Assembly (NCBI RefSeq): GCF_019219825.1
Contig: NZ_JAHUXH010000013.1
Location: 62,001-126,000 of the forward strand
Length of the DNA stretch: 64,000 nt
Reading direction: 5' to 3'
Origin: Streptomyces sp. TRM70350
Lineage (GTDB): Bacteria; Actinomycetota; Actinomycetes; Streptomycetales; Streptomycetaceae
The first letter of the stretch is position 1. Every line of letters begins with the position of its first letter. The notes beneath the pieces were generated by a model. The model made no database searches, was not told the DNA's origin, and saw nothing but the letters and a program-made list of their open reading frames with translations. Made by a program: the position numbers and the translations under genes. This document shows positions 1-8,144 of this stretch, one piece after another.

Positions 1-219
1 ATGCCGGGCATGGGTGGCGGTCCCGGCAGGGCGAAGAAGAAGCAGAAGCAGGCCAAGGGCAAGCAGCGCTCCGGCAACCCGATGAAGCGCAAGCAGCAGG
101 AGCAGGAGGAGGCCGCCCGCCGCGCGGCAGCCGCTCAGGGCGGAGGCGCCTTCGGGCTGCCGCAGCAGGGCGGGCAGGACTTCGAGCTGCCGGACGAGTT
201 CAAGAAGTTCATGGGCTAG
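1..219 (+). CDS. ffh: Signal recognition particle protein Ffh, C-terminal end (partial)
   Basis: The frame is open at the left edge and closes with TAG at 217-219, so only the last 72 codons are present. They start in the Met/Gly-rich stretch (MPGMGGGPG) typical of the end of the Ffh M domain, followed by a lysine- and glutamine-rich basic tail and the ending DEFKKFMG found in actinobacterial Ffh. Ffh is the GTPase of the signal recognition particle; it binds 4.5S RNA and signal sequences and targets nascent chains to SecYEG. The GTPase (NG) domain lies outside the window. The gene order ffh - ... - rpsP - rimM - trmD - rplS is a classical bacterial arrangement and supports the call. The ATG at position 1 is an internal methionine, not the start. 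Confidence 0.85.
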   Translation: MPGMGGGPGRAKKKQKQAKGKQRSGNPMKRKQQEQEEAARRAAAAQGGGAFGLPQQGGQDFELPDEFKKFMG

Positions 220-267
220 CACTTCCTGCTCGTCGCTTCCTGCTCGTCACGGCTGGTGACGTCCAGT

Positions 268-307
268 GGCGGCTTGTGGTGGCTTGTGGCGGCTTGTGGC
301 GGCTTGT
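268..307. repeat. Decamer tandem repeat (ggcggcttgt x4)
   Basis: Four consecutive 10-bp units (268-277, 278-287, 288-297, 298-307). The second has one substitution, ggtggcttgt. The array sits between the ffh stop and a strong hairpin. No function is visible. Confidence 0.85.
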
Positions 308-354
308 TACGGCGCCGGGGCGCCCCTCTCCGCAGGGGTGCCCCGGCGCCGTAA
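307..354. terminator. Strong hairpin downstream of ffh (likely terminator)
   Basis: Arms 307-327 and 334-354 pair over 21 positions, starting with ttacggcgcc and ending ggcgccgtaa, with one G-U wobble and a 6-nt loop. It lies 88 bases after the ffh stop and 43 bases before the FtsH-like start. There is no U tract, as is usual for Streptomyces terminators. It probably separates ffh from the downstream gene. Confidence 0.75.
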
Positions 355-396
355 TCCGCACATGCTTGCGGAGCCGGTGTGGCGTAACGTCCCGAT

Positions 397-2337
397 ATGA
401 CCAACCCCGTGCCGCCACGCAAGTCGCCGGACCAGCCCTGGCGCACCGAGGGCGCCCCGGAGGAGCCGCCGAAGTCCGCGCCCGGCGGGCGGAGGATGCG
501 CGGCGGCTGGTGGGGCCTCGCCGTCGCCGCGCTGGCCGTGTTCCTGATCGCCAACCTCGTGCTGTCGTTCCTGGACGAGGCAGAGCCGACGATCTCGTAC
601 ACGGAGTTCAGCAGGCAGGTCGACGACGGAAACGTCAGCAAGATCTACGCCAAGGGCGACGCGATCCAGGGCGAGCTGAAGAGGGCCCAGGGCAACCCCG
701 AGGACGAGGGCACCTACACCCGGTTCAAGACGCAGCGGCCGGCCTTCGCGGACGACCAGCTCTGGGAGGAACTGACCCGGCACAACGTCACGGTCACCGC
801 GGAACCGGTCGTCCAGCAGCGTGGTTTTCTGACCAACCTGCTGATCTCGCTGGCGCCGCTGCTGCTGCTCGTCGTGCTGTGGATCTTCATCGCCCGGCGG
901 ATGAGAGCGGGGCTGGGCGGGGCGGGCGGCATGTTCGGGCGCAAGCCGCCGCCCAGGCCGGTCGAGCTGGAGCCGGGGGAGCAGCGGACGACGTTCGCGG
1001 ACGTGGCGGGCATCGACGAGGTGGAGGGCGAGCTCAACGACGTCGTCGACTTCCTGAAGAACCCGGACGCCTATCGGCGGATGGGCGCCAAGATGCCGCG
1101 CGGTGTGCTGCTCGCCGGTCCGCCCGGCACCGGCAAGACGCTGCTCGCGCGGGCGGTGGCGGGGGAGGCGGGGGTGCCGTTCTTCTCGGCGTCCGCCTCG
1201 GAGTTCATCGAGATGATCGTCGGCGTGGGCGCGTCCCGGGTGCGGGAACTGTTCGCGGAGGCGCGGAAGGTGGCCCCGTCGATCATCTTCATCGACGAGA
1301 TCGACACCATCGGCCGGGCGCGTGGCGGCGGGGCCGGCGTGGGCGGGCACGACGAGCGCGAGCAGACCCTGAACCAGATCCTGACCGAAATGGACGGCTT
1401 CTCGGGTTCCGAGGGCGTGATCGTGATCGCCGCGACCAACCGCGCGGACGTCCTGGACCCGGCCCTGACCCGCCCCGGCCGGTTCGACCGGGTCGTCAAC
1501 GTCTCGCCGCCGGACCGGGGCGGCCGCGAGGCCATCCTGAGGATCCACACCCGGGAGATCCCGCTCGGCCCGGACGTCGACCTGGCCCAGGTCGCCCGTA
1601 CGACCCCTGGGATGACCGGCGCCGAACTGGCCAACCTCGCCAACGAGGCCGCCCTGCTCGCCGTCAAGCGGGGACAGACGACGGTGACGCAGTCCGACCT
1701 GTCGGAGGCGCTGGAGAAGGTCCAACTGGGTGCCGAACGCGCACTCGTGATGCCCGAGGAGGAACGCCGGCGCACCGCCTACCACGAGAGCGGACACGCC
1801 CTGCTGGGCATGCTGCAGCCGGGCGCCGACCCCGTCCGCAAGATCACCATCGTGCCGCGGGGGAGGGCGCTGGGGGTGACACTGTCGACGCCGGAATCGG
1901 ACAAGTACGCGTACACCGAGGAGTACTTGCGCGGCCGGATCATCGGCGCGCTCGGCGGAATGGCGGCGGAGCACGTCGTCTACGGGGTCATCACGACCGG
2001 CTCGGAAAACGATCTGGAGCAGGTCACCAGGATCGTGCGCGGGATGGTTGCCCGCTGGGGCATGAGCCGGCAGGTGGGCCGGTTGTCGGCGCTGCCCGAC
2101 GACGCCCAGCAGGCGTACGGGCTGGCGGCGGCGCCGCAGACGCTGGATGTGATCGACGGCGAGATGCGCCGGATCGTCGACGAGTGCTACGAGGAGGCCT
2201 GCCGCAAGCTGCGCGACCACCGCGGTCGACTGGACGCGCTGGCGGAGGGGTTGCTGGAGCGGGAGACGCTGGAGGAGGCGGACGCGTACCGCATCGCGGG
2301 GATCACGCGGCTGGCCGAGGTGGATCCGGAAGGGTAG
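397..2337 (+). CDS. FtsH-like ATP-dependent membrane zinc metalloprotease
   Basis: 646-aa AAA+ protease of the FtsH/M41 family, which unfolds and degrades membrane and cytosolic proteins as a membrane-anchored hexamer. A proline-rich cytosolic start is followed by a membrane segment at about residues 38-59, an external domain, and a second membrane segment at about 146-168. The AAA module has Walker A GPPGTGKT (about 241-248), Walker B IIFIDEID (about 295-302) and a second-region-of-homology stretch (ATNRADVLDPALTRPGRFD). The M41 zinc site HESGH is at about 463-467, with a likely third ligand Asp in SENDLEQ near 538. Both active sites look intact. The order of domains is canonical, but the gene sits next to ffh and may be a second FtsH paralogue rather than the main one. 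The ATG at 397 was chosen because the N-terminal region is hydrophilic before the first membrane helix, as expected. Confidence 0.9.
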   Translation: MTNPVPPRKSPDQPWRTEGAPEEPPKSAPGGRRMRGGWWGLAVAALAVFLIANLVLSFLDEAEPTISYTEFSRQVDDGNVSKIYAKGDAIQGELKRAQGNPEDEGTYTRFKTQRPAFADDQLWEELTRHNVTVTAEPVVQQRGFLTNLLISLAPLLLLVVLWIFIARRMRAGLGGAGGMFGRKPPPRPVELEPGEQRTTFADVAGIDEVEGELNDVVDFLKNPDAYRRMGAKMPRGVLLAGPPGTGKTLLARAVAGEAGVPFFSASASEFIEMIVGVGASRVRELFAEARKVAPSIIFIDEIDTIGRARGGGAGVGGHDEREQTLNQILTEMDGFSGSEGVIVIAATNRADVLDPALTRPGRFDRVVNVSPPDRGGREAILRIHTREIPLGPDVDLAQVARTTPGMTGAELANLANEAALLAVKRGQTTVTQSDLSEALEKVQLGAERALVMPEEERRRTAYHESGHALLGMLQPGADPVRKITIVPRGRALGVTLSTPESDKYAYTEEYLRGRIIGALGGMAAEHVVYGVITTGSENDLEQVTRIVRGMVARWGMSRQVGRLSALPDDAQQAYGLAAAPQTLDVIDGEMRRIVDECYEEACRKLRDHRGRLDALAEGLLERETLEEADAYRIAGITRLAEVDPEG

Positions 2338-2403
2338 GGCACCCTGGCCCGAGGGCAGTGCCCGGGGCGCCCCACCTCTTCGTTCCCCGCGGCGTGGGCC
2401 CGC

Positions 2404-3285
2404 TCAGGGAGTCCGGGCGATCAGGTAGCGGAACACGTTCGGCATCCACACCGTGCCGTCCGGCCGCCGGTGCGGATGCAGCGCCTCGGTCAGCTCCTTG
2501 TCGACCTGCTCCTGGTCGGTCGCCGTGATCGCCGCGTCGAACAGCCCGGTCGACAGCAGCCCGCGCACCGCGCTGTCCACGTCGGCGTATCCGAACGGGC
2601 AGGCGACCCGCCCCGAACCGTCCGGCCTGAGCCCGGCCCGCTCGGCGACCTCCTCCAGATCGTCCCGGAGCGCCGGGCGCCAACTGCCGCCGCCGCGCAG
2701 CGGATCCGCCAGCTTGGTGGCCACCCGCAGCACCGACGACGTGGCGCACCGTTCCGGCGGCCCCCAGCCGGCCAGCACCACCGGCGCGCCCCGCTCGGCG
2801 AGCGGTGTCGCCGCGCCGAGCAGCCCACCGAGGCCCTCCGCGTCACCCGCGAGACACCCGATGGGCTCGAAGGCGGTGACGAGCGTGTACGCCGGTGCCT
2901 GGGCGTCGGACGTGTCCTCGGGGACGGCGTCCTCCGGGGAGCCCTCGACGAGCCGGGCACCTGTACGCGCGCGCGTGCTCTGCGCCTCCGTCGCCTCCGG
3001 CAGCAGGCGTTCGCGCGCGAGGGCCAGTCTCTCGCGGGAGGAGGACTCGACACCGGTGACGGCGGCGCCCCGGGAGGCCGCCATCAGCAGGGCGAGTCCC
3101 GAACCGCAGCCCAGGCCCAGCAGCCGGGTGCCCGGTCCCACGTCCAGTCGCTCGTAGACGGCCTCGTAGAGCGGTACGAGCATCCGCTCCTGGATCTCCG
3201 ACCAGTCACGCGCGCGTGCCCGCAGGTCCACGCGGGGTGCGGGTCCCCCGTGAGGCAGGTGCTGCCGCACGAGCGTAGGTGTCAT
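2404..3285 (-). CDS. SAM-dependent class I methyltransferase
   Basis: 293-aa protein with a Rossmann-fold SAM-binding motif I (RLLGLGCGSGLAL) near residues 60-72, followed by an acidic strand-2 end (GVESS) and a later Asp/Glu-rich region. This fits a class I methyltransferase; the substrate is not evident. A longer frame opens 23 codons upstream at 3354, but ATG 3285 begins the conserved-looking part (MTPTLVRQHLP). The gene is convergent with the FtsH-like gene and divergent from the SprT-like gene, with a long leader between. No operon partner is visible. Confidence 0.75.
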   Translation of the reverse strand: MTPTLVRQHLPHGGPAPRVDLRARARDWSEIQERMLVPLYEAVYERLDVGPGTRLLGLGCGSGLALLMAASRGAAVTGVESSSRERLALARERLLPEATEAQSTRARTGARLVEGSPEDAVPEDTSDAQAPAYTLVTAFEPIGCLAGDAEGLGGLLGAATPLAERGAPVVLAGWGPPERCATSSVLRVATKLADPLRGGGSWRPALRDDLEEVAERAGLRPDGSGRVACPFGYADVDSAVRGLLSTGLFDAAITATDQEQVDKELTEALHPHRRPDGTVWMPNVFRYLIARTP

Positions 3286-3901
3286 CGAAACGCCCCAATC
3301 CGCAGAGAGTTGCCGCTGTACCCGTGTTCGTCGCCCCCCGTCGCGTACGCCCACCCTCCCCCCGTATGCCAGGTAACTCCGAGCCCGCGGCGGCGTCCAG
3401 GGGTCGCGGCGGCCTGCTTGTGGACTGCCCTTGTGAGTGGCGAGAATTCACGTTCCGGCAACGCTGGTGTCCCTCTTTACGACGGAATTCCTCCGTCCGA
3501 GGGGCCCGGTGAGTGGCGTGTTCATGCCGTCGGCGACAACCGTCGGTGGCGGGGCGGAGCGGCGGCCGGGTTCCGGCCAAGGTCGGACGGGGCGGTGGCG
3601 GACCCCGGGGGCGGACCAGGTATGGTCACGGTCGTACCGCGCACATACCGGGCGAGGGCGCGAGGCGGCCGAAACCCCCCTTGCGCACCCGCGGACCCGC
3701 ACCCCCCGGCGTGCGGACATGCTCTACGCGCCGGGTCGTACGTCAGGCTACGCACCACCTTGGTATGAGCTGTGCGGCTTCTCCGCAGATCAGCGCACCC
3801 GCCCTCCTCAGGACGCATCAGCGGCAACTGACGGGTACGTGCAAATTATTTGGGATGCCCCGGAATAGGAACACAGCGGGACTCAGGCTCGTTGTCATTA
3901 C
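3286..3901. other. Long intergenic region, no gene recognised
   Basis: 616 bases separate the divergent methyltransferase and SprT-like genes. Open frames here are short and have no recognisable domain. The region presumably carries both promoters, but no clear -35/-10 pair stood out. No tRNA fold or tandem repeat was seen. Confidence 0.5.
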
Positions 3902-4498
3902 GTGAGCACGACACCACCTGTTCTCGCCGCAGAGCTGGCACAGGCGTGGGCCGACATTCAGCGGTACCACCCCGAGCTGCCGGACCTTGCCGCGCCCGAG
4001 TCCCTGATCGGGGAGTCGTCGTCCGCCTGCGGACACGAACTCTCCTTCGAACGGCTGCTCCATGAGGCAGTCCACGGCATCGCCGCCGCGCGCGGAATCC
4101 GCGACACCTCCCGCGCCGGCCGGTACCACAACCGCAGATTCCTCGCGATCGCCGAGGAGCTGGGCCTGGACCACCCCGAGGAGCCGCACCCCAGCAGCGG
4201 CTTCTCGCTGGTCACGCTCAACCCCGAGGCGAAGCGGCGTTACCGCCCGACGATCGAGCGCCTGCAGCGCGCCCTGAAGGCCCACACCGCCGCCACCACC
4301 ACCGACACCGGGCGCGCCTTCCGCGGTCCGGCCGCCCGTCACGGTTCCTCCGGTGGCGGCGTCCGGGTCAAGGCGGTGTGCGACTGCGGCCGCAACGTAC
4401 GGGTCGTTCCGTCGGTCCTCGCCCAGGCCCCGATCGTGTGCGGCGGCTGCGGGAAGCCGTTCCGGATCCCCGAGGTGGTGGGCGCGGGCGCGAGGTGA
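3902..4498 (+). CDS. SprT-like zinc protein with C-terminal zinc ribbon
   Basis: 198-aa protein. Residues about 60-66 hold HEAVHGI, an HExxH zinc-protease signature, in a context resembling the SprT/SprT-like family. The C-terminal third has CDCGRNV then CGGCGKPF, four cysteines that would form a zinc ribbon like the one closing SprT proteins. The GTG start at 3902 gives MSTTPPVLAAELAQAW; no good Shine-Dalgarno sequence precedes it. Eukaryotic SprT relatives such as Spartan cut DNA-protein crosslinks, but a proteolytic role here is inference. The gene lies just upstream of rpsP in its own transcription unit. Confidence 0.65.
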   Translation: MSTTPPVLAAELAQAWADIQRYHPELPDLAAPESLIGESSSACGHELSFERLLHEAVHGIAAARGIRDTSRAGRYHNRRFLAIAEELGLDHPEEPHPSSGFSLVTLNPEAKRRYRPTIERLQRALKAHTAATTTDTGRAFRGPAARHGSSGGGVRVKAVCDCGRNVRVVPSVLAQAPIVCGGCGKPFRIPEVVGAGAR

Positions 4499-4776
4499 GC
4501 GCACGGCTGCTCGTGGCAGCCGTGCGGCACCTGCAGTGCCGCGGGTCGCGCACCCGGCGTCGGTCGCGGGGACGCCGGGTGCCGCTCCGGCCTGCCTCGG
4601 CGCACCCTCGGTCTGAAGCGGTCCGCGGGGTGTGGCAGAATGGCTGGCTGTACTCGACAGCCGCACAGGACCCCTCTCTCCTCCGGCTGACGCGTCCATC
4701 GGGCACTCGGGTACCGCAACCCCACGCGGCCATCTCGCCGTGCCCAACCACGTCAAATCCAGGAGAACCCACTCCC

Positions 4777-5196
4777 GTGGCAGTCAAGATCAAGCTGAAG
4801 CGTCTGGGCAAGATCCGTTCGCCTCACTACCGCATCGTCGTCGCCGACTCCCGCACCCGCCGTGACGGCCGTGCGATCGAGGAGATCGGCAAGTACCACC
4901 CGACGTACAACCCGTCGGTGATCGAGGTCGACGCCGAGCGCGTGGCGTACTGGCTCGGTGTCGGCGCCCAGCCGACCGAGCCCGTGCTCGCCATCCTGAA
5001 GAAGACCGGCGACTGGCAGAAGTTCAAGGGCGAGCCCGCCCCGGCGCCGCTGCTGACCGCCGAGCCCAAGAAGGCGCGTCCGTCGTTCGAGGCTCTCGGT
5101 GGCGACGACGAGGGCAAGGGCGAGGCCATCACGCAGAAGAAGAAGGCCGACAAGAAGGACGAGGCTGCGGCTGAGTCCGAGTCGACCGAGGCCTGA
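4777..5196 (+). CDS. rpsP: 30S ribosomal protein S16
   Basis: 139 aa, starting GTG 4777 (MAVKIKLKRLGKIRSPHYR) after an aggaga ribosome binding site at 4761-4766. The frame is open further upstream to 4378, but the S16 family begins exactly at MAVKIKL. The conserved S16 core (RIVVADSRTRRDGRAIEEIG) is intact. It is followed by a lysine- and alanine-rich actinobacterial tail (KKKADKKDEAAAESEST). S16 is a primary binder of the 16S rRNA 5' domain. It heads the rpsP-khpA-rimM-trmD cluster; the stop is 2 bases from the khpA start. A short hairpin (ggctgt/acagcc) lies in its leader near 4645. Confidence 0.95.
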   Translation: MAVKIKLKRLGKIRSPHYRIVVADSRTRRDGRAIEEIGKYHPTYNPSVIEVDAERVAYWLGVGAQPTEPVLAILKKTGDWQKFKGEPAPAPLLTAEPKKARPSFEALGGDDEGKGEAITQKKKADKKDEAAAESESTEA

Positions 5197-5198
5197 GC

Positions 5199-5438
5199 AT
5201 GCTCGAGGAGGCTCTCGAGCACCTCGTGAAGGGCATCGTCGACAACCCTGACGATGTGCAGGTCGCCTCGCGCAACCTGCGCCGGGGACGTGTGCTGGAG
5301 GTCCGGGTCCACCCCGACGACCTCGGCAAGGTGATCGGCCGCAACGGCCGCACTGCACGCGCTCTGCGCACCGTCGTGGGCGCCATCGGCGGCCGCGGCG
5401 TCCGTGTCGACCTCGTCGACGTGGACCACGTCCGCTGA
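5199..5438 (+). CDS. khpA: KH-domain RNA-binding protein KhpA
   Basis: 79-aa single KH domain protein. The GxxG loop is in KVIGRNGRTARALR (GRNG), preceded and followed by the alternating hydrophobic pattern of a KH fold. KhpA proteins bind RNA, often as a heterodimer with KhpB/Jag, and are commonly encoded between rpsP and rimM as here. It starts 2 bases after the rpsP stop, so the two are probably co-transcribed and translationally coupled. Confidence 0.9.
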   Translation: MLEEALEHLVKGIVDNPDDVQVASRNLRRGRVLEVRVHPDDLGKVIGRNGRTARALRTVVGAIGGRGVRVDLVDVDHVR

Positions 5439-5458
5439 CGCTGAACGCAGCACCGGCT

Positions 5459-5493
5459 CGGGCCGGGGAGGGCCACTGGGCCTCCCCGGCCCG
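5459..5493. terminator. Hairpin in the khpA-rimM gap
   Basis: A 13-bp perfect stem: 5459-5471 (cgggccggggagg) pairs with 5481-5493 across a 9-nt loop. It lies 20 bases after khpA and 27 bases before the rimM start. It may attenuate transcription between the two halves of the cluster or protect the upstream mRNA. Confidence 0.6.
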
Positions 5494-5520
5494 TAGTCGT
5501 ACGACAGGAGATCTTCAGAA

Positions 5521-6063
5521 GTGCAGCTGGTAGTCGCACGGATCGGCCGTGCCCACGGCATCAAGGGCGAGGTCACCGTGGAGGTACGTACCGACGAGCC
5601 GGAGCTCAGGCTCGCACCCGGCGCCGTCCTGGCCACCGACCCGGCCTCCGTCGGTCCGCTGACGATCGAGACGGGCCGGGTGCACAGCGGCCGCCTGCTG
5701 CTGCGCTTCGAGGGCGTGAGCGACCGCAACGCCGCCGAGGCCCTGCGCAACACCCTCCTGATCGCCGAGATCGACCCGGACGAGCTGCCCGAGGGCGAGG
5801 ACGAGTACTACGACCACCAGCTGATCGACCTCGACGTCGTCACCAAGGACGGGGCGGCGGTCGGCCGGATCACCGAGATCTCGCACCTGCCCTCGCAGGA
5901 CCTGTTCATCGTGGAGCGCCCGGACGGCAGCGAGGTCATGATCCCGTTCGTGGCGGAGATCGTCACCGAGATCGACCTGGAGGAGCAGCGGGCCGTCGTC
6001 GACCCGCCGCCCGGGCTGATCGACGACCGCGCGGACATCGCCTCGTCCAGGGACGAGTCCTGA
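5521..6063 (+). CDS. rimM: Ribosome maturation factor RimM
   Basis: 180 aa, GTG start after an acaggag site at 5504-5510. RimM binds S19 and assists 30S head maturation. The N-terminal RimM domain (MQLVVARIGRAHGIKGEVTV) is followed by the PRC-barrel half (DYYDHQLIDLDV... to IDPPPGLID). Length is normal for the family. Its TGA overlaps the ATG of trmD by one base, implying translational coupling. Confidence 0.95.
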   Translation: MQLVVARIGRAHGIKGEVTVEVRTDEPELRLAPGAVLATDPASVGPLTIETGRVHSGRLLLRFEGVSDRNAAEALRNTLLIAEIDPDELPEGEDEYYDHQLIDLDVVTKDGAAVGRITEISHLPSQDLFIVERPDGSEVMIPFVAEIVTEIDLEEQRAVVDPPPGLIDDRADIASSRDES

Positions 6064-6896
6064 TGCGGCTCGACGTCGTCACGATCTTCCCCGAGTACCT
6101 CGACCCGCTGAACGTCTCGCTGGTCGGCAAGGCACGCGCGCGTGGACAGCTGATGGTGCACGTGCATGATCTGCGCACCTGGACCTGCGACCGCCACCAC
6201 ACGGTCGACGACACGCCGTACGGCGGCGGCCCCGGCATGGTGATGAAGACCGAGCCCTGGGGTGACGCCCTCGACTCCGTCCTCGCCGACGGCTACGAGA
6301 CGGGATCCCACGAGCCCGCCCTCATCGTCCCCACGCCCAGCGGCCGCCCCTTCACCCAGGAACTCGCCGTGGAGCTCTCCGAGCGCCCGTGGCTGATCTT
6401 CACCCCGGCCCGCTACGAGGGCATCGACCGGCGGGTCATCGACGAGTACGCCACCCGGATGCCGGTGTACGAGGTGTCCATCGGCGACTACGTCCTCGCC
6501 GGCGGGGAGGCGGCCGTACTGGTCATCACGGAGGCCGTGGCGCGGCTGCTGCCCGGCGTCCTCGGGAACGCCGAGTCGCACCGCGACGACTCCTTCGCGC
6601 CCGGCGCCATGGCCAACCTCCTGGAGGGACCCGTCTACACCAAGCCGCCCGAGTGGCGGGGGCGCGGCATCCCGGACGTGCTGCTCAGCGGGCACCACGG
6701 GAAGATCGCCCGCTGGCGGCGCGACGAGGCGCTGCGGCGCACGACGGCCAACCGGCCGGACCTGATCGAGCGCTGCGACCCCAAGGCCTTCGACAAGAAG
6801 GACCGCGAGATGCTCTCCATCCTGGGCTGGGAACCGGACCCCGAGGGCGAGCCGTACGGCCGATTTTGGCGCAGGACCAGGGGCGTGGAAGAATAG
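6063..6896 (+). CDS. trmD: tRNA (guanine-N1)-methyltransferase TrmD
   Basis: 277-aa SPOUT methyltransferase that makes m1G37 in tRNAs and so prevents frameshifting. The start MRLDVVTIFPEYLDPL, the GGGPGM motif, RYEGIDRR, and the trefoil-knot SAM site (SIGDYVLAGGEAA) are all present. The tail after RFWRRT is a few residues longer than in E. coli. It overlaps the rimM stop by one base. rplS follows after a 135-base gap with its own leader, so this cluster may be two transcription units. Confidence 0.95.
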   Translation: MRLDVVTIFPEYLDPLNVSLVGKARARGQLMVHVHDLRTWTCDRHHTVDDTPYGGGPGMVMKTEPWGDALDSVLADGYETGSHEPALIVPTPSGRPFTQELAVELSERPWLIFTPARYEGIDRRVIDEYATRMPVYEVSIGDYVLAGGEAAVLVITEAVARLLPGVLGNAESHRDDSFAPGAMANLLEGPVYTKPPEWRGRGIPDVLLSGHHGKIARWRRDEALRRTTANRPDLIERCDPKAFDKKDREMLSILGWEPDPEGEPYGRFWRRTRGVEE

Positions 6897-7031
6897 ACCG
6901 CTGTTGTGCGCCCGTCCGGCGTGCGCCCCTGCCACAGGGGGACACGACGCCCGCTCCGACCCGCACGACCCTCGTACCAGAAACCTAGTTTCCGTTGATG
7001 ACCTGTGGCATCAGCGAAGAAAGCAGACGAA

Positions 7032-7382
7032 ATGTCGCACCTGCTCGACTCCGTCGACTCCGCCTCGCTGCGCAGCGACGTCCCGGCCTTCCGCCCGGGT
7101 GACACCGTCAACGTCCACGTCCGCGTCATCGAGGGCAACCGCTCCCGTGTGCAGCAGTTCAAGGGCGTGGTGATCCGCCGCCAGGGTTCCGGCGTGCGCG
7201 AGACCTTCACGGTCCGCAAGGTCTCCTTCTCCGTCGGCGTCGAGCGCACCTTCCCGGTGCACACCCCGATCGTGGAGAAGATCGAGCTCGTCACCAAGGG
7301 TGACGTCCGCCGCGCCAAGCTGTACTACCTGCGCGACCTGCGCGGCAAGGCGGCGAAGATCAAGGAGAAGCGCGAGAGCTGA
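7032..7382 (+). CDS. rplS: 50S ribosomal protein L19
   Basis: 116 aa from ATG 7032 (MSHLLDSVDSASLRSDVP), the typical actinobacterial L19 start. The frame continues open to a GTG at 7005, but that adds only nine unconserved residues. Core motifs FRPGDTVNVHVRVIEG, GVVIRRQG and VERTFPVHTP are intact. L19 sits at the 30S-50S interface. The leader holds a small palindrome gaaac-ctag-tttc near 6980 just before the gene. Confidence 0.95.
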   Translation: MSHLLDSVDSASLRSDVPAFRPGDTVNVHVRVIEGNRSRVQQFKGVVIRRQGSGVRETFTVRKVSFSVGVERTFPVHTPIVEKIELVTKGDVRRAKLYYLRDLRGKAAKIKEKRES

Positions 7383-7427
7383 GCGCCTCCCGGGGTTCAC
7401 GGCGGGGCCGGATAACATCTGGCTCCG

Positions 7428-8144
7428 ATGGACACCGAAGCACAGCCGACGGAGCGCGACCGCTCCTCCCACCCTTCCGACGCCGAGGGAATCTCGGCCA
7501 CAGAGGGACCGGAGGGCCGGTCGCGTTTCGCGTTGGTGGCGCGGGTCGCCGAGTGGGTCCCGGGCGGGCGGATCACCCTGACGCTGCTGGTCTGCCTGGT
7601 GTTCGCGCTGCTGCTCAACACGTTCGTGGCGCAGCCGTTCCGGATCCCCAGCGGGTCGATGGAGCGGGGGTTGAGGATCGGCGACCGCGTGCTCGTGAAC
7701 AAGTTGGCGTACCGTTTCGATGCTCAGCCGCGGCGCGGCGATGTGGTCGTGTTCGACGGCGCCGGAAACTTCGGGGACGCCGACTACGTCAAACGTGTCG
7801 TGGGTGTGGGTGGAGACCATGTGCTCTGCTGCGACAAGGAGGGGAGGCTCCAGGTGAACGGCCGGTCCATCGACGAGTCGACGTTCCTGTACCCCGGCGA
7901 CAGCGCCTCCACGGTGCCCTTCGACGTCGTCGTGCCCGACGGCACCCTGTTCGTCCTCGGTGACCACCGCAGCGCCTCCAGTGACTCCCGTGACCACCTG
8001 GGCTCACCCGGCGGTGGCATGATCCCCGTCGACGACGTGATCGGCCGGGCCGACTGGATCGTCTGGCCCCTCGCCCACGCCACCCGCCTGGACCGAACCG
8101 GCGCCTACGCGCGCGTGCCCGCGGCGGACGGTGGACATGGGTAG
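7428..8144 (+). CDS. sipW: Type I signal peptidase (SipW-like)
   Basis: 238-aa membrane signal peptidase that cleaves Sec and Tat signal peptides outside the membrane. A single N-terminal membrane helix (ITLTLLVCLVFALLLNTFVA) lies just before the catalytic serine box PSGSM, with the Ser at about residue 77. The general base lysine is in YVKRVVG at about 122, and box E is GDHRSASSDSRD. There is no obvious C-terminal membrane helix. It is first of three genes with overlapping ends, so sipW-sipX-sipY is likely one operon. Four adjacent signal peptidases are a Streptomyces hallmark; assignment of W/X/Y/Z letters follows order and is by analogy with S. lividans. Confidence 0.88.
   Translation: MDTEAQPTERDRSSHPSDAEGISATEGPEGRSRFALVARVAEWVPGGRITLTLLVCLVFALLLNTFVAQPFRIPSGSMERGLRIGDRVLVNKLAYRFDAQPRRGDVVVFDGAGNFGDADYVKRVVGVGGDHVLCCDKEGRLQVNGRSIDESTFLYPGDSASTVPFDVVVPDGTLFVLGDHRSASSDSRDHLGSPGGGMIPVDDVIGRADWIVWPLAHATRLDRTGAYARVPAADGGHG

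Noticed and set aside
276..2528. A 750-aa plus-strand frame and long minus-strand frames over the FtsH-like gene
   Set aside because: Arg/Gly/Ala-rich shadow translations caused by high GC; the FtsH-like frame has complete AAA and M41 motifs.
3286..3901. Possible small genes or a tRNA in the long gap
   Set aside because: No cloverleaf pattern was found and the short frames have no conserved features.
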